Assembly (NCBI GenBank): GCA_015662355.1
Contig: DQUI01000027.1
Coordinates: forward strand, 1-36,478
Source: Methanothermococcus okinawensis
GTDB lineage: Archaea; AGJL01; Methanococci; Methanococcales; Methanococcaceae
Reading direction: 5' to 3'
DNA: 36,478 nt
Notes under the pieces: model-generated
What the model was told of the DNA's origin: nothing
The model's database searches: none
What the model saw: the letters and a program-made list of their open reading frames with translations, nothing else
Shown: positions 8,359 through 15,822 of the stretch, piece by piece
How positions within the stretch are numbered: position 1 is the stretch's first letter
How the letters are laid out: the number at the start of each line of letters is the position of its first letter
Program-made: the position numbers and the translations under genes

Positions 8359-9323
8359 GTGAAACCCATGTCCCTTATCATTCTTATATCGTCCTCTAGA
8401 GATCGTCCCTGGGTTGTTAGATAGTTACCAACCATAAGGCCATCAACTGCCAGGAGAGATAGACATTGAAGATCCCTTAACTTGTATAACCTCCCTCCAC
8501 ATAGACGTATCTCCCTATCTGGCAGTATGATCTTACTCAGTGCAATGGATTTCAGGGCCTCTTCTGGAGTGATCTCTTTTATCGCCCCTTTCTCTATTAG
8601 AGTGTATATCTTAGTACCCCTTATAGGGTGAAGTATATTCAGGGCTACACTATCTACATTTAAATCTTTTAATTCCTTTAACATCTTTATTCTATCTATG
8701 TAGGATTCTCCTAGTCCAAATATACCACCACTACATACCTCCAATCCTAATTTTTTTGCATATCTAATAGTTCTTATCTTCTCCTCATAGCTGTGGGTAG
8801 TGCACACCTGTTCAAAGTACTCCTGTGAGGTCTCCAAGTTGTTGTGTATTCTAACACCTAACTCCTTTAACTCCTTTAGTTTGTCCCTCTCTAGTATGCC
8901 CAGAGAAACACAGATATTTAATTTTGTTCTCTCCTTCAACTCCCTTACAGTATCTACTATCCTCTCAAAATCCCTGTCCTCTATAGATCTCCCACTGACT
9001 ACTATGGAAAATCTACTACAGTAGTTCTCCATGTATTTTGCATACTTAAGGATCTCCTCCTTAGGTTTCAATCCATATGTTTTTACAGATGTGTTATGAT
9101 AGATAGACTGGGAGCAGAATATACAGTTCTCGGGACATCTTCCAGATCTTGCATTTACTATGGAACATAGATCTATTTTACGGGGATTACCTCTATAGTA
9201 TCTCTTCACTGAGTAAGCCAGATATAGTAGATCGTATGTGTCTCCTTCATTCCAGAGATCTAAGATATCCTTAAAAGAGATTTTCCCCCTTATCACCCTC
9301 TCGTAGTACTTCGTTATATCCAT
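8352..9323 (-). CDS. bioB: Biotin synthase-like radical SAM protein
   Basis: A 323-residue protein of the BioB family, which inserts sulfur into dethiobiotin. The radical SAM CxxxCxxC is Cys63-Cys67-Cys70 (RCPENCIFC). Other BioB landmarks are SGR (110-112), NICVSLG (Cys138), EVCSGGIFGLGE (Cys197), IRLCGGR (Arg273) and the C-terminal GNYLTTQGRS. Of the classical [2Fe-2S] ligands (Cys97, Cys128, Cys188 and Arg260 in E. coli), the first is replaced by Ser106 in RFSIVVSGR. Extra cysteines occur at 53, 102, 275 and 287. It sits two bases after the DUF2226 gene and overlaps the LarE-like gene. bioW is 9 kb away; bioF, bioA and bioD are not in the window. A related sulfur-insertion role other than biotin is possible. 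Confidence 0.82.
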   Translation of the reverse strand: MDITKYYERVIRGKISFKDILDLWNEGDTYDLLYLAYSVKRYYRGNPRKIDLCSIVNARSGRCPENCIFCSQSIYHNTSVKTYGLKPKEEILKYAKYMENYCSRFSIVVSGRSIEDRDFERIVDTVRELKERTKLNICVSLGILERDKLKELKELGVRIHNNLETSQEYFEQVCTTHSYEEKIRTIRYAKKLGLEVCSGGIFGLGESYIDRIKMLKELKDLNVDSVALNILHPIRGTKIYTLIEKGAIKEITPEEALKSIALSKIILPDREIRLCGGRLYKLRDLQCLSLLAVDGLMVGNYLTTQGRSLEDDIRMIRDMGFTC

Positions 9324-9324
9324 G

Positions 9325-10215
9325 TTATCCCTTAACTTTAATATCTTTAAAATCTCTAAACATCCTGTACTCTTCGCTGTTAAGGGAATATATCTTTATC
9401 TCCATGTCCCTGAAGAGGCAGTAGTTCTTTATATACCTATAGGCTTTATCCCCCCTGTAATCTCCAAAAAAGGCGTAAACAACCTTCCTATCCTTGGAGA
9501 CTATATACATACTTCCGTTGATCTCAATTAGTGAAGGTTCTTCAGTTAGAATATCCATGAGGGAGTCGTTGTATAGAACTTTATCAGGGGCTCTACTTTT
9601 TATCTCCTTTAACAGATCCTCCAGGGAGATAAATCTCTTCAAAATTCCCTTGGGATAGGTTCTCATGTACTCCTTTATCTCCTCCTCTGATATCTCCCTT
9701 ATAAGGCCCTTTACCTCACTTACTGCAAATATAGCCTTTATTTTACTTAGGGCTCTACTGCCCTCTAAGGTTTTATCCTTAGAGTGATATACTCCCAGTA
9801 TCTCCTCCCTATCTTTGAATATTACAATACCCCTGTCACTACTGTATCTCTTTGGTATAACAGTTACCTCGTAACTGTTTGAGTCAATATAGTTGTAGAT
9901 AGTGTTGTAGGAGTCTAGTAAAACTCTCCTAACAGAAGTTTCCTCCTCTACCTCAGGTAGTATACCCCTCCCTAACATCTCCTTTAACTCCCCTCTAGAA
10001 CATTGATACACCTCGATTAAAAACTCCCCTGGTAATCTCCTAAAGATATCCCTTATATCTACAGTTTCCCCCTTCCACATTGAGGCTATCAACTTTGAAT
10101 CTAAATAAAATAGTATCCCCTGATCAACCTTTATAAATCCAGTGAAGTCCTGTAAAAAATCTGCAACCCTTTTAAGATCTGCTAACCTCCCTAACTTAGA
10201 GTAGATCTTCTTCAT
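9325..10215 (-). CDS. DUF2226 family protein
   Basis: A 296-residue protein that I place, from memory, in the methanogen DUF2226 family of unknown function. The N-terminal half (KLGRLADLKRVADFLQDF, then GFIKVDQGILFYLDSKLIAS) looks like an effector-type beta module, and the C-terminal half is mixed alpha/beta. No catalytic motif, signal peptide or membrane helix is visible. I start it at the ATG at 10213-10215. The longer open frame runs through the tRNA-Sec gene and cannot be coding. Only 27 bases separate it from the tRNA 3' end and I see no convincing TATA there, so it may be transcribed from the tRNA-Sec promoter. It is followed after one base by the BioB-like gene. Confidence 0.65.
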   Translation of the reverse strand: MKKIYSKLGRLADLKRVADFLQDFTGFIKVDQGILFYLDSKLIASMWKGETVDIRDIFRRLPGEFLIEVYQCSRGELKEMLGRGILPEVEEETSVRRVLLDSYNTIYNYIDSNSYEVTVIPKRYSSDRGIVIFKDREEILGVYHSKDKTLEGSRALSKIKAIFAVSEVKGLIREISEEEIKEYMRTYPKGILKRFISLEDLLKEIKSRAPDKVLYNDSLMDILTEEPSLIEINGSMYIVSKDRKVVYAFFGDYRGDKAYRYIKNYCLFRDMEIKIYSLNSEEYRMFRDFKDIKVKG

Positions 10216-10242
10216 AATTTCCCAGTGGAAAATAGTAGATAA

Positions 10243-10330
10243 CGGCGCCGAGGGGGAATCGAACCCCAAGTTCATAAGAACTGACGGATCTGAAGTCCGC
10301 CCCGTGCCACCAGGCACGGCACTCGGCGCC
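10243..10330 (-). tRNA. selC: Selenocysteine tRNA (anticodon UCA)
   Basis: The minus strand folds into the archaeal tRNA-Sec shape. A nine-base-pair acceptor stem pairs GGCGCCGAG perfectly with CTCGGCGCC. The T stem has four pairs (GGGG/CCCC) with loop TTCGATT. The long D stem has seven pairs (CCGTGCC/GGCACGG) with a four-base loop. The anticodon loop CTTCAGA gives TCA. A long variable arm has stem AGTTC/GAACT. The discriminator is G, and CCA is not encoded, unlike the two arginine tRNAs in the window. It is charged with serine, then converted through O-phosphoseryl-tRNA (PstK, SepSecS) in archaea. Its presence means the organism makes selenoproteins, although none is seen in this window. Confidence 0.96.
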
Positions 10331-10354
10331 ACCTTTTATTTTCTACTCCCTCTC

Positions 10355-10380
10355 GTTATATATACTTTTTTCTTTATAAA
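10355..10380. promoter_or_regulatory. Divergent TATA region, selC and tfrB
   Basis: The block CGTTATATATACTTTTTT contains TATATATA. On the minus strand this gives AAAAAAGTATATATAACG, about 28 bases from the tRNA-Sec 5' end and like the tRNA-Arg box. On the plus strand the same nearly palindromic core lies about 40 bases before the tfrB ATG. A second plus-strand TTTATAAA (10373-10380) is only about 20 bases from that ATG. One core element may thus serve both directions. Confidence 0.45.
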
Positions 10381-10400
10381 ATTTAAAACAGGTTGATAGG

Positions 10401-11855
10401 ATGAAATGGGTAACTATAACTGTAAATAGAAATGGAATCCTCAAGAGGTATAAGGTTCCAGAGGGTATAACTGTACTAGAGGCTCTAGAGTATATCAACA
10501 GCAACTACGGAGAGGGAATACTCTACAGGGCCTCCTGTAGATCTGGACAGTGTGGAAGTTGTGCCATGACTATAAACAATGAACCAAGGTTAGCCTGTAA
10601 AACCAAGGTGGAGGATGGAATGTTAGTGGAACCTCTAGAGGGATTCAATGTAGTAAAGGATCTGATAGTGGACAGATCCCCCTACTACAAGAAAACACAG
10701 AATTTACAGAACTACTTAGTGTGGGAGGGGGATGAAGATATCCCCAAGATCACCCCTAAGGATATAAAAGAGTTCAAAGGTGTTAGAAACTGTATAGAAT
10801 GTCTCTCCTGTCTCTCCAAGTGTCCTGCTAGAAAGTTCTCCCACTATCCAGGACCTACATTTATGAGACAGTTGGCCAGGTTTGCATTTGATCCAAGGGA
10901 TAAGGGAGATAGGGAGAAAACTGCCTACTTTGAGAACCTTCACAACTGTACAACCTGTGCCAAGTGTGTGGAGGTATGTCCCAAGGAGATAGATATAGTC
11001 CATAGGGCTATAGAGAGGTTAAGGGAACTGGCCTTTAAAAAGGGATACTATCTAAAAAACCACCTGACAGTTAGGGAGAATATACTCAAGGGGTGCAGGT
11101 CTGTAAAGAAGGAGGGAATATCCCTCTTAGAGGAGATAGGGGAGGAGTATACAGTAGATAGGGAGAAGATGAGGGTTGCCCTTTTCACAGGGTGTCTAGT
11201 GGACTACAGGTTACACCATGTAGGAAGAAGTGCTATAAGGGTGTTAAATGCCCATGGTATATCTGTAGTAATACCTAAGGATCAGGTATGTTGTGGATCC
11301 CCTCTTTTAAGAACTGGACAGAAAGACCTTGCAGAGAAGTTGAAGAGGAAGAACCTTCAGGTATTCAACAGTTTAGATGTAGATGGAGTAGTCACTGTAT
11401 GTGCAGGGTGTGGTAGTACTTTAAAGAGGGACTACAGGGAGAGGGAGTTCCAGGTGATGGATATAACTGAGGTATTAGATAGGATACCTATAGAGTATAA
11501 ACCTCTAGACGTTAAGGTAACGTATCACGACCCCTGTCATCTAAGGAGGGGGCAGGGGATATATCTAGAACCTAGGAGGATATTGAAGAGGATACCTAAG
11601 TTGAAACTTGTAGAGATGGAGATAGCTGATCAATGCTGTGGTGCTGGAGGAGGTGTTAGAAGTGGAAGACCTGAGGTAGCGTATGCCATAGGGAGGAGGA
11701 AGGCTAGGATGATATATAAAACTGGAGCAGATTACGTGGTTACAGTGTGTCCCTTCTGTGAGTATCATATAGGAGATACCTTGAAGAGATTCATAGATAC
11801 AGGGGATAATTTAGAGGTGATGAATATAGTCTCACTTTTAGATAGAGTTGTATAA
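10401..11855 (+). CDS. tfrB: CoM/CoB-dependent fumarate reductase subunit B
   Basis: Thiol:fumarate reductase iron-sulfur subunit. With TfrA it reduces fumarate using coenzyme M and coenzyme B and forms the CoM-S-S-CoB heterodisulfide. The 484 residues run as follows. A ferredoxin-like [2Fe-2S] domain comes first (Cys46, Cys51, Cys54, Cys66). Two [4Fe-4S] motifs follow (Cys131/134/137/141 and Cys183/186/189/193). Two CCG domains like those of HdrB come last (CCGSPLLRTG and the later CCGAGGG). Fusion of succinate-dehydrogenase-type and heterodisulfide-reductase-type modules is the mark of TfrB. The catalytic flavoprotein TfrA is not in the window. The fumarase beta subunit at 14141 is the nearest functionally linked gene. 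Confidence 0.95.
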   Translation: MKWVTITVNRNGILKRYKVPEGITVLEALEYINSNYGEGILYRASCRSGQCGSCAMTINNEPRLACKTKVEDGMLVEPLEGFNVVKDLIVDRSPYYKKTQNLQNYLVWEGDEDIPKITPKDIKEFKGVRNCIECLSCLSKCPARKFSHYPGPTFMRQLARFAFDPRDKGDREKTAYFENLHNCTTCAKCVEVCPKEIDIVHRAIERLRELAFKKGYYLKNHLTVRENILKGCRSVKKEGISLLEEIGEEYTVDREKMRVALFTGCLVDYRLHHVGRSAIRVLNAHGISVVIPKDQVCCGSPLLRTGQKDLAEKLKRKNLQVFNSLDVDGVVTVCAGCGSTLKRDYREREFQVMDITEVLDRIPIEYKPLDVKVTYHDPCHLRRGQGIYLEPRRILKRIPKLKLVEMEIADQCCGAGGGVRSGRPEVAYAIGRRKARMIYKTGADYVVTVCPFCEYHIGDTLKRFIDTGDNLEVMNIVSLLDRVV

Positions 11856-11858
11856 GTA

Positions 11859-12251
11859 TTATTTTCTGTTGTGATGTTTCTCTTTATCCTCCCCTTCCTC
11901 CTCCCTGTCCTTACTCTTGTAGAAACCTTTTAACACTGGCATCTTTGGAAGATCCTTCATTAGATGGTGATAAGGTTCGTATCTCTCACTTATTACCACT
12001 ATATGGGCAGGGGGATGTATCTTCCTTATTCTGTCAATGGCCTTTGGAGCACTCTCCTGGACTTTAACAAGACAGGCCCTCTTACAGGGTTTTTTAATAT
12101 CTCCTAGTATATGTTTTAAGATCTCGTCAGCAGCCTCTGGTACTATAACTCTCGGCTTTCCAAGGATTGTAAGTTTCCCATGTCTGTGGATATCTGCAAG
12201 GGCATTTTTAATCTTTTTATAGTTGTCTCCCCTTATCAGCAGTAAAACCAT
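11859..12251 (-). CDS. DUF356 family protein
   Basis: A 130-residue protein resembling the methanogen-restricted DUF356 family. The N-terminal MVLLLIRGDNYKKIKNALAD and the PPAHIVVISERYEPYHHL stretch are distinctive. The last 20 residues are highly charged (REEEGEDKEKHHN). There is no membrane or secretion signal, and the function is unknown. GGTGA lies four bases before the ATG. It is the last gene of a tight minus-strand run starting with the fumarase beta subunit: only nine bases separate it from the Nif3-like gene. Its stop faces that of tfrB with a three-base gap. Confidence 0.75.
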   Translation of the reverse strand: MVLLLIRGDNYKKIKNALADIHRHGKLTILGKPRVIVPEAADEILKHILGDIKKPCKRACLVKVQESAPKAIDRIRKIHPPAHIVVISERYEPYHHLMKDLPKMPVLKGFYKSKDREEEGEDKEKHHNRK

Positions 12252-12260
12252 GATTTCACC

Positions 12261-13007
12261 TTAAAAGTCTAAGCTTACTACCTCTACACCTAATTCTTCC
12301 AGGTACTTTAAAAAATGTCTCAGTCCATAGACCTCAGTGCCGTAGTGTCCCCCGTCTATAACTGAGAGTTTAAGATCCTCTGCCAATATCTTTGAGTGAT
12401 GTGTTAGATCCCCTGATATATACACCTCTGCCACCTTAGATACGTACTCTATGTTTTTCTGGGATAACCCATAACCTGAGAGTACAGCTACCTTTAAGGT
12501 ATCCCTGTCTTCTACAACCTCCCTGTTTATCACTGTAGGATTTTTACATATATACTTCTCTGTAGTTTTTAGTATCTCCTTTAAACTTCCATGATAAATC
12601 CCTAACCTTCCCAGTCCGTTCTCGTATAGAGGCTTTACATCCTTTAAGTTGTAGAGTTCTGCCAGGGCGTCGTTTAATCCTCCCTCACAGATGTCCAAAT
12701 TAGTATGGGCTGAGTAAAGTGGAATATCCCTACTTGCCAGTATCTTCAATTTTTCGTAAATTATCCCATCAAAGGTCCTTATGCTGTCTTTTAAAAGTGG
12801 GTGATGGGTAAATAGAAAATCTACACCCTCTTTAACAGCCCTCTCTATAACCTTTAAGGAGGGATCTAACGCCACGCCTATTTTTTCAACTGATTTCTCC
12901 AAATCTCCTTCAACTTGAAGGCCTGTATTGTCCCCCTCTATCGCCAAAGTGGGAGGGGCAAACTTTTCAATATAGGTTATTACATCCCTTGCCACTACCC
13001 TCTCCAT
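12261..13007 (-). CDS. Nif3-like dinuclear metal center protein
   Basis: A 248-residue member of the Nif3/YbgI family, often labelled GTP cyclohydrolase 1 type 2 homolog. Metal-binding residues are visible: His68-His69 in LFTHHPLL, His101 and Asp105 in SAHTNLD, and His221 and Glu225 in GGHYGTE. Family members form toroidal hexamers with a two-metal site; the reaction is not settled. Its ATG overlaps the stop of the upstream HemK-like gene (TAATG), and its GGTGAGG ribosome site is inside that gene, so translation is probably coupled. By recollection the same gene pair is adjacent in other methanococci. Confidence 0.9.
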   Translation of the reverse strand: MERVVARDVITYIEKFAPPTLAIEGDNTGLQVEGDLEKSVEKIGVALDPSLKVIERAVKEGVDFLFTHHPLLKDSIRTFDGIIYEKLKILASRDIPLYSAHTNLDICEGGLNDALAELYNLKDVKPLYENGLGRLGIYHGSLKEILKTTEKYICKNPTVINREVVEDRDTLKVAVLSGYGLSQKNIEYVSKVAEVYISGDLTHHSKILAEDLKLSVIDGGHYGTEVYGLRHFLKYLEELGVEVVSLDF

Positions 13008-13645
13008 TACCTCACCTTCCAGGCAGTTATCAACTGTATCTCCTCGTAGAAAAATCTTAAAGATGCAGTTTTTTCCCCTTGAAATCCATGTCTCTTTAAC
13101 ATCTCAAAGGTTTTCCTCTCTCCAGTTAGGGAGGACTGCACTATCTGAATTATCCCATCCTCCTTTAAATACCTTCCACTCTCAGAGATAAACCTGTCTA
13201 TCAACTTCCTTCCATCTACTCCTCCGTCAAAGGCATAGTTTATATATCCCTTTAATCTCTCCCCCTGAGATGTGGGAAGATAGGGAGGGTTAAAGAGGAT
13301 AACGTCAAATCTATCTATGTTGAGTTTTTCCAATACCTTATCTATACCCCTAAATAGATCTCCTTGGAAGAAGAACACCTCTCTATCTAGTTTTAAATTG
13401 TTCAACTCTGCATTTTTCCTACTTAGCTCTACTCCGTAGGGATTTATGTCCACCCCCACTGCAGTATCACATCCCCTCTTTAAAGCGTTTATAGCCTGTA
13501 CTCCAGTACCTGTCCCCATATCTAAAACCTTCTTCCCCCTTACATCTGTTATATTATCCATGAGAAGGATACTATCCTCTGCAGGTTCGTATACTAGGGG
13601 ATGGGTCTTTAAAAGGATATCCCCTATTCTAATCCTCCTCTCCAT
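13007..13645 (-). CDS. HemK/PrmC-like class I methyltransferase
   Basis: A 212-residue SAM-dependent methylase. Motif I is DMGTGTG (residues 42-48) and the catalytic NPPY is at 119-122, the signature of enzymes that methylate glutamine or adenine amide/amine nitrogen. It lacks the N-terminal helical domain of bacterial PrmC, matching the shorter archaeal/eukaryal Mtq2 type. The probable substrate is the GGQ glutamine of release factor aRF1, possibly with a Trm112-like partner; that partner is not seen here. It overlaps the Nif3-like gene downstream and follows the PUA-protein gene by eight bases. Confidence 0.85.
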   Translation of the reverse strand: MERRIRIGDILLKTHPLVYEPAEDSILLMDNITDVRGKKVLDMGTGTGVQAINALKRGCDTAVGVDINPYGVELSRKNAELNNLKLDREVFFFQGDLFRGIDKVLEKLNIDRFDVILFNPPYLPTSQGERLKGYINYAFDGGVDGRKLIDRFISESGRYLKEDGIIQIVQSSLTGERKTFEMLKRHGFQGEKTASLRFFYEEIQLITAWKVR

Positions 13646-13653
13646 AGTTATCC

Positions 13654-14133
13654 CTACTTAAGATTCCATATAGGATCTCCCACGTAGTGGAGGGTTTTTA
13701 TGGCCCTACCTCTAGTAGAGTTTTTCATTGTAATCCCGTCCATCAAGGCCCTGCCAACTATGAGAGGTTTGTTGTGAGTTTCATCCACTGCAAAAACTAC
13801 ATCCCCCTCCTTAATACCTTCATCTGCATCTACTATCCCTGGGGCCATAACATCAGCCCCCCTAGCTAAGAACCTTACAGCACCTATATCCACTACAACT
13901 CTCCCCCTCTCTACGTTGTACTTCATTAAACAGTGGAGTGTAGGGTATAACCTATCCTCTAGTTTGAAAAGTGTAGGTTCCCCGTCTATAAGTATTACCT
14001 GATACTTATCTACCTCTATCACTTCACCTTTAACCTTCCTAGGTATTTCCACTCCAAGGATGTTCTTTAACTCCTCTAATATCTTTTTCAACTCCTTCTT
14101 TTTTAAGTGATGTCTCCTCTTTATCTCCAACAT
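13654..14133 (-). CDS. PUA-domain RNA-binding protein (MCT-1/Tma20-like)
   Basis: A 159-residue protein with an N-terminal basic pre-PUA region (residues 1-75, starting EIKRRHHLKKKELKKI) and a C-terminal PUA domain (about 78-155, RVVVDIGAVRFLARGADVMA). The layout is that of archaeal homologues of MCT-1/Tma20, which in eukaryotes act at the ribosome during reinitiation and recycling. RNA or ribosome binding is therefore likely; the precise role in archaea is unknown. The start is ambiguous. ATG at 14131-14133 sits only one base after GGTGAG, whereas the next codon, TTG, has the spacing used by other genes here. It lies between the fumarase beta and HemK-like genes. Confidence 0.85.
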   Translation of the reverse strand: MLEIKRRHHLKKKELKKILEELKNILGVEIPRKVKGEVIEVDKYQVILIDGEPTLFKLEDRLYPTLHCLMKYNVERGRVVVDIGAVRFLARGADVMAPGIVDADEGIKEGDVVFAVDETHNKPLIVGRALMDGITMKNSTRGRAIKTLHYVGDPIWNLK

Positions 14134-14140
14134 CTCACCG

Positions 14141-14710
14141 TTAAATCAACTCTTTAAGTTTTTCCATTACCTCCCTATTTACCCCCTGATAGATACTTCT
14201 CCCCTGGGCATCCATGGCAACTATCAGGGGGCCGAAGTTTTCAACCTCCAGTTCCCATATAGCCTCTGGCATACCTAACTCCTGAAGATATACCCCTTTT
14301 ACCTCTACTACTGCATCTGCAAGTAGTGCTGCACATCCTCCAGGGGCGGCAAGATATACAACCCCATACTCTTTAAAGGTCCTTAGTAGATCTTCCTTCA
14401 TTCCCCCCTTTCCCACTATGGCAGAGATAGCAGTGACCTTTATAAAATCCTCCTCTATTTCGTCCATCCTTGCAGAGGTTGTAGGCCCTATGGATACACA
14501 TTTCCATCTTTTCCCTATCTTCTTCATTATAGGACCAGCGTGATATATTACCCCATCCTTTAACTTATCTACTACCTCTCTACCCTCTCCCCTTATAATA
14601 CTTAGATGGGCCTCATCCCTTCCTGTATAGATCCTACCGGTGAGATAGACTATATCTCCAACCTTCAACTTATACACTTTATCTTTAGATATAGGGGTTT
14701 TTAACTTCAC
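14141..14710 (-). CDS. Class I fumarate hydratase, beta subunit
   Basis: C-terminal half of the two-subunit, oxygen-sensitive [4Fe-4S] fumarase/tartrate dehydratase family, here as a separate 189-residue protein. Recognisable motifs are GRIYTGRDEAH (residues 25-35), YHAGPIMK, SIGPTTSARM and VGKGGM. The alpha subunit, which carries the cluster, is not in the window. Fumarase feeds the partial reductive TCA route and supplies fumarate for the CoM/CoB-dependent fumarate reductase whose subunit B is at 10401. The start is GTG, with GGTGAGA just upstream. It is the first gene of the minus-strand run continuing through the PUA, HemK, Nif3 and DUF356 genes. Confidence 0.93.
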   Translation of the reverse strand: MKLKTPISKDKVYKLKVGDIVYLTGRIYTGRDEAHLSIIRGEGREVVDKLKDGVIYHAGPIMKKIGKRWKCVSIGPTTSARMDEIEEDFIKVTAISAIVGKGGMKEDLLRTFKEYGVVYLAAPGGCAALLADAVVEVKGVYLQELGMPEAIWELEVENFGPLIVAMDAQGRSIYQGVNREVMEKLKELI

Positions 14711-14723
14711 ACTCTCACCATAG

Positions 14724-14733
14724 ATTTATATAT
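14724..14733 (+). promoter_or_regulatory. TATA box for aIF2-alpha operon
   Basis: TTTATATATT lies about 50 bases before the aIF2-alpha ATG, predicting a leader of roughly 25 bases that contains the AGGTGAGAGG ribosome site. Confidence 0.45.
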
Positions 14734-14781
14734 TCCATGGTTGTTATAACTGTTATTTAAAAATGATTTTTAGGTGAGAGG

Positions 14782-15573
14782 ATGAGAAAGGATTTTCCAG
14801 AGGAGGGGGAGTTAGTTATAGGTACAGTTGTGGACGTTAAACCCTATGGGGCCTTTGTACAGTTGTTGGAGTATCCAAACAGGGAGGGGATGATCCATAT
14901 ATCTGAGGTCTCCTCTGGATGGGTAAAGAATATAAGGGATCATGTTAAAAGGGGACAGAGGGTAGTGGCAAAGGTAATGAGAGTAGATAAAAAGAAGGGA
15001 CATATAGATCTATCTCTAAAGAGAGTTACAGAACAGCAGAAAAAGGCTAAAATCCAGGAGTGGAAGAGGTTCCAGAGGGCGGAGAAGTTGTTACAGTTTG
15101 CAGGGGAGAAACTTGGAAAGTCCCTTGAGGAGGCCTGGGAGGAGGTAGGATACAAGTTAGAGGAGGAGTTTGGAGAACTCTATCACGCCCTAGAGTGTAT
15201 AGCCATAGAGGGTAAGGAGATCCTGGAGGAGTTAGATATTCCAAGGGAGTGGAGGGATGTACTATACCAGGTGGCAGTTGAGAACATAGAGTTACCTACT
15301 GTAAAGGTAGACGGTATACTGACAATCACTACAACAGAATCTAGAGGTATTGATGTTATAAAGAAAGTTCTTAAAAAGGCCCTGGAGGCTAACCCCTACG
15401 AGGACGTCCTTGTAGATATAAGATACATTGGAGCTCCAAAGTACAGGATAGAGGTTGAGGCCCCAGATTACAAGAGTGGGGAAGAAGTATTGAGGAGAGT
15501 TGCAGAGACTGCTATAAACTCTATAAAGAAGTACAAGGGGGGAGAAGGGAGTTTCACAAGAGAGTATCATTAA
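14782..15573 (+). CDS. eif2a: Translation initiation factor aIF2, alpha subunit
   Basis: Subunit of the heterotrimer that brings initiator Met-tRNA to the small ribosomal subunit. The 263 residues comprise an N-terminal S1 RNA-binding domain (about 10-86, GTVVDVKPYGAFVQL), a helical middle domain (about 90-175) and a C-terminal alpha/beta domain (about 176-260) that binds the gamma subunit. Length and order are standard for archaea. AGGTGAGAGG immediately precedes the ATG. It is followed at 18 bases by nop10, a pairing common in archaeal genomes. Confidence 0.97.
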   Translation: MRKDFPEEGELVIGTVVDVKPYGAFVQLLEYPNREGMIHISEVSSGWVKNIRDHVKRGQRVVAKVMRVDKKKGHIDLSLKRVTEQQKKAKIQEWKRFQRAEKLLQFAGEKLGKSLEEAWEEVGYKLEEEFGELYHALECIAIEGKEILEELDIPREWRDVLYQVAVENIELPTVKVDGILTITTTESRGIDVIKKVLKKALEANPYEDVLVDIRYIGAPKYRIEVEAPDYKSGEEVLRRVAETAINSIKKYKGGEGSFTREYH

Positions 15574-15590
15574 AAGATTAAGATGAAAAC

Positions 15591-15761
15591 ATGAGGATAA
15601 AAAAGTGTCCAAAATGTAAGAGATACACCTTGAAGGATATCTGTAGTATCTGTGGGGAGAAAACTGTAACTGTTAAACCCCCTAAGTTCTCCCTAGAGGA
15701 CAGATACGGTAAGTACAGGAGGATGTTAAAGAGGAAGTTAAAACATGGGGAAAAATATTAA
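15591..15761 (+). CDS. nop10: H/ACA ribonucleoprotein subunit Nop10
   Basis: A short gene of 56 codons starting MRIKKCPKCKRYTL. It has a zinc ribbon of four cysteines (6, 9, 18, 21) followed by the conserved PPKFSLEDRYGKYRRM segment, which is diagnostic of archaeal Nop10. Nop10 binds the Cbf5 catalytic domain in H/ACA guide RNPs that make pseudouridine in rRNA. No strong Shine-Dalgarno site is visible before the ATG; the 18-base spacing after aIF2-alpha suggests co-transcription. The upstream ATG at 15583 is out of frame. Confidence 0.95.
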   Translation: MRIKKCPKCKRYTLKDICSICGEKTVTVKPPKFSLEDRYGKYRRMLKRKLKHGEKY

Positions 15762-15822
15762 CTCTTTTTATTTTACTATACTTTTCTTCCCTCTAAAGTT
15801 GAGGCTTAAAGGTTGTGAAATT

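Noticed and set aside
8352-9323. HmdB (radical SAM of the Hmd guanylylpyridinol cofactor) instead of BioB
   Set aside because: HmdB has a CX5CX2C cluster motif; here it is CX3CX2C (Cys63/67/70) and BioB-specific motifs are present.
10216-10332. N-terminal extension of the DUF2226 protein by 39 residues
   Set aside because: The open frame runs through the whole tRNA-Sec gene, whose stems are perfect. The ATG at 10213-10215 is the sensible start.
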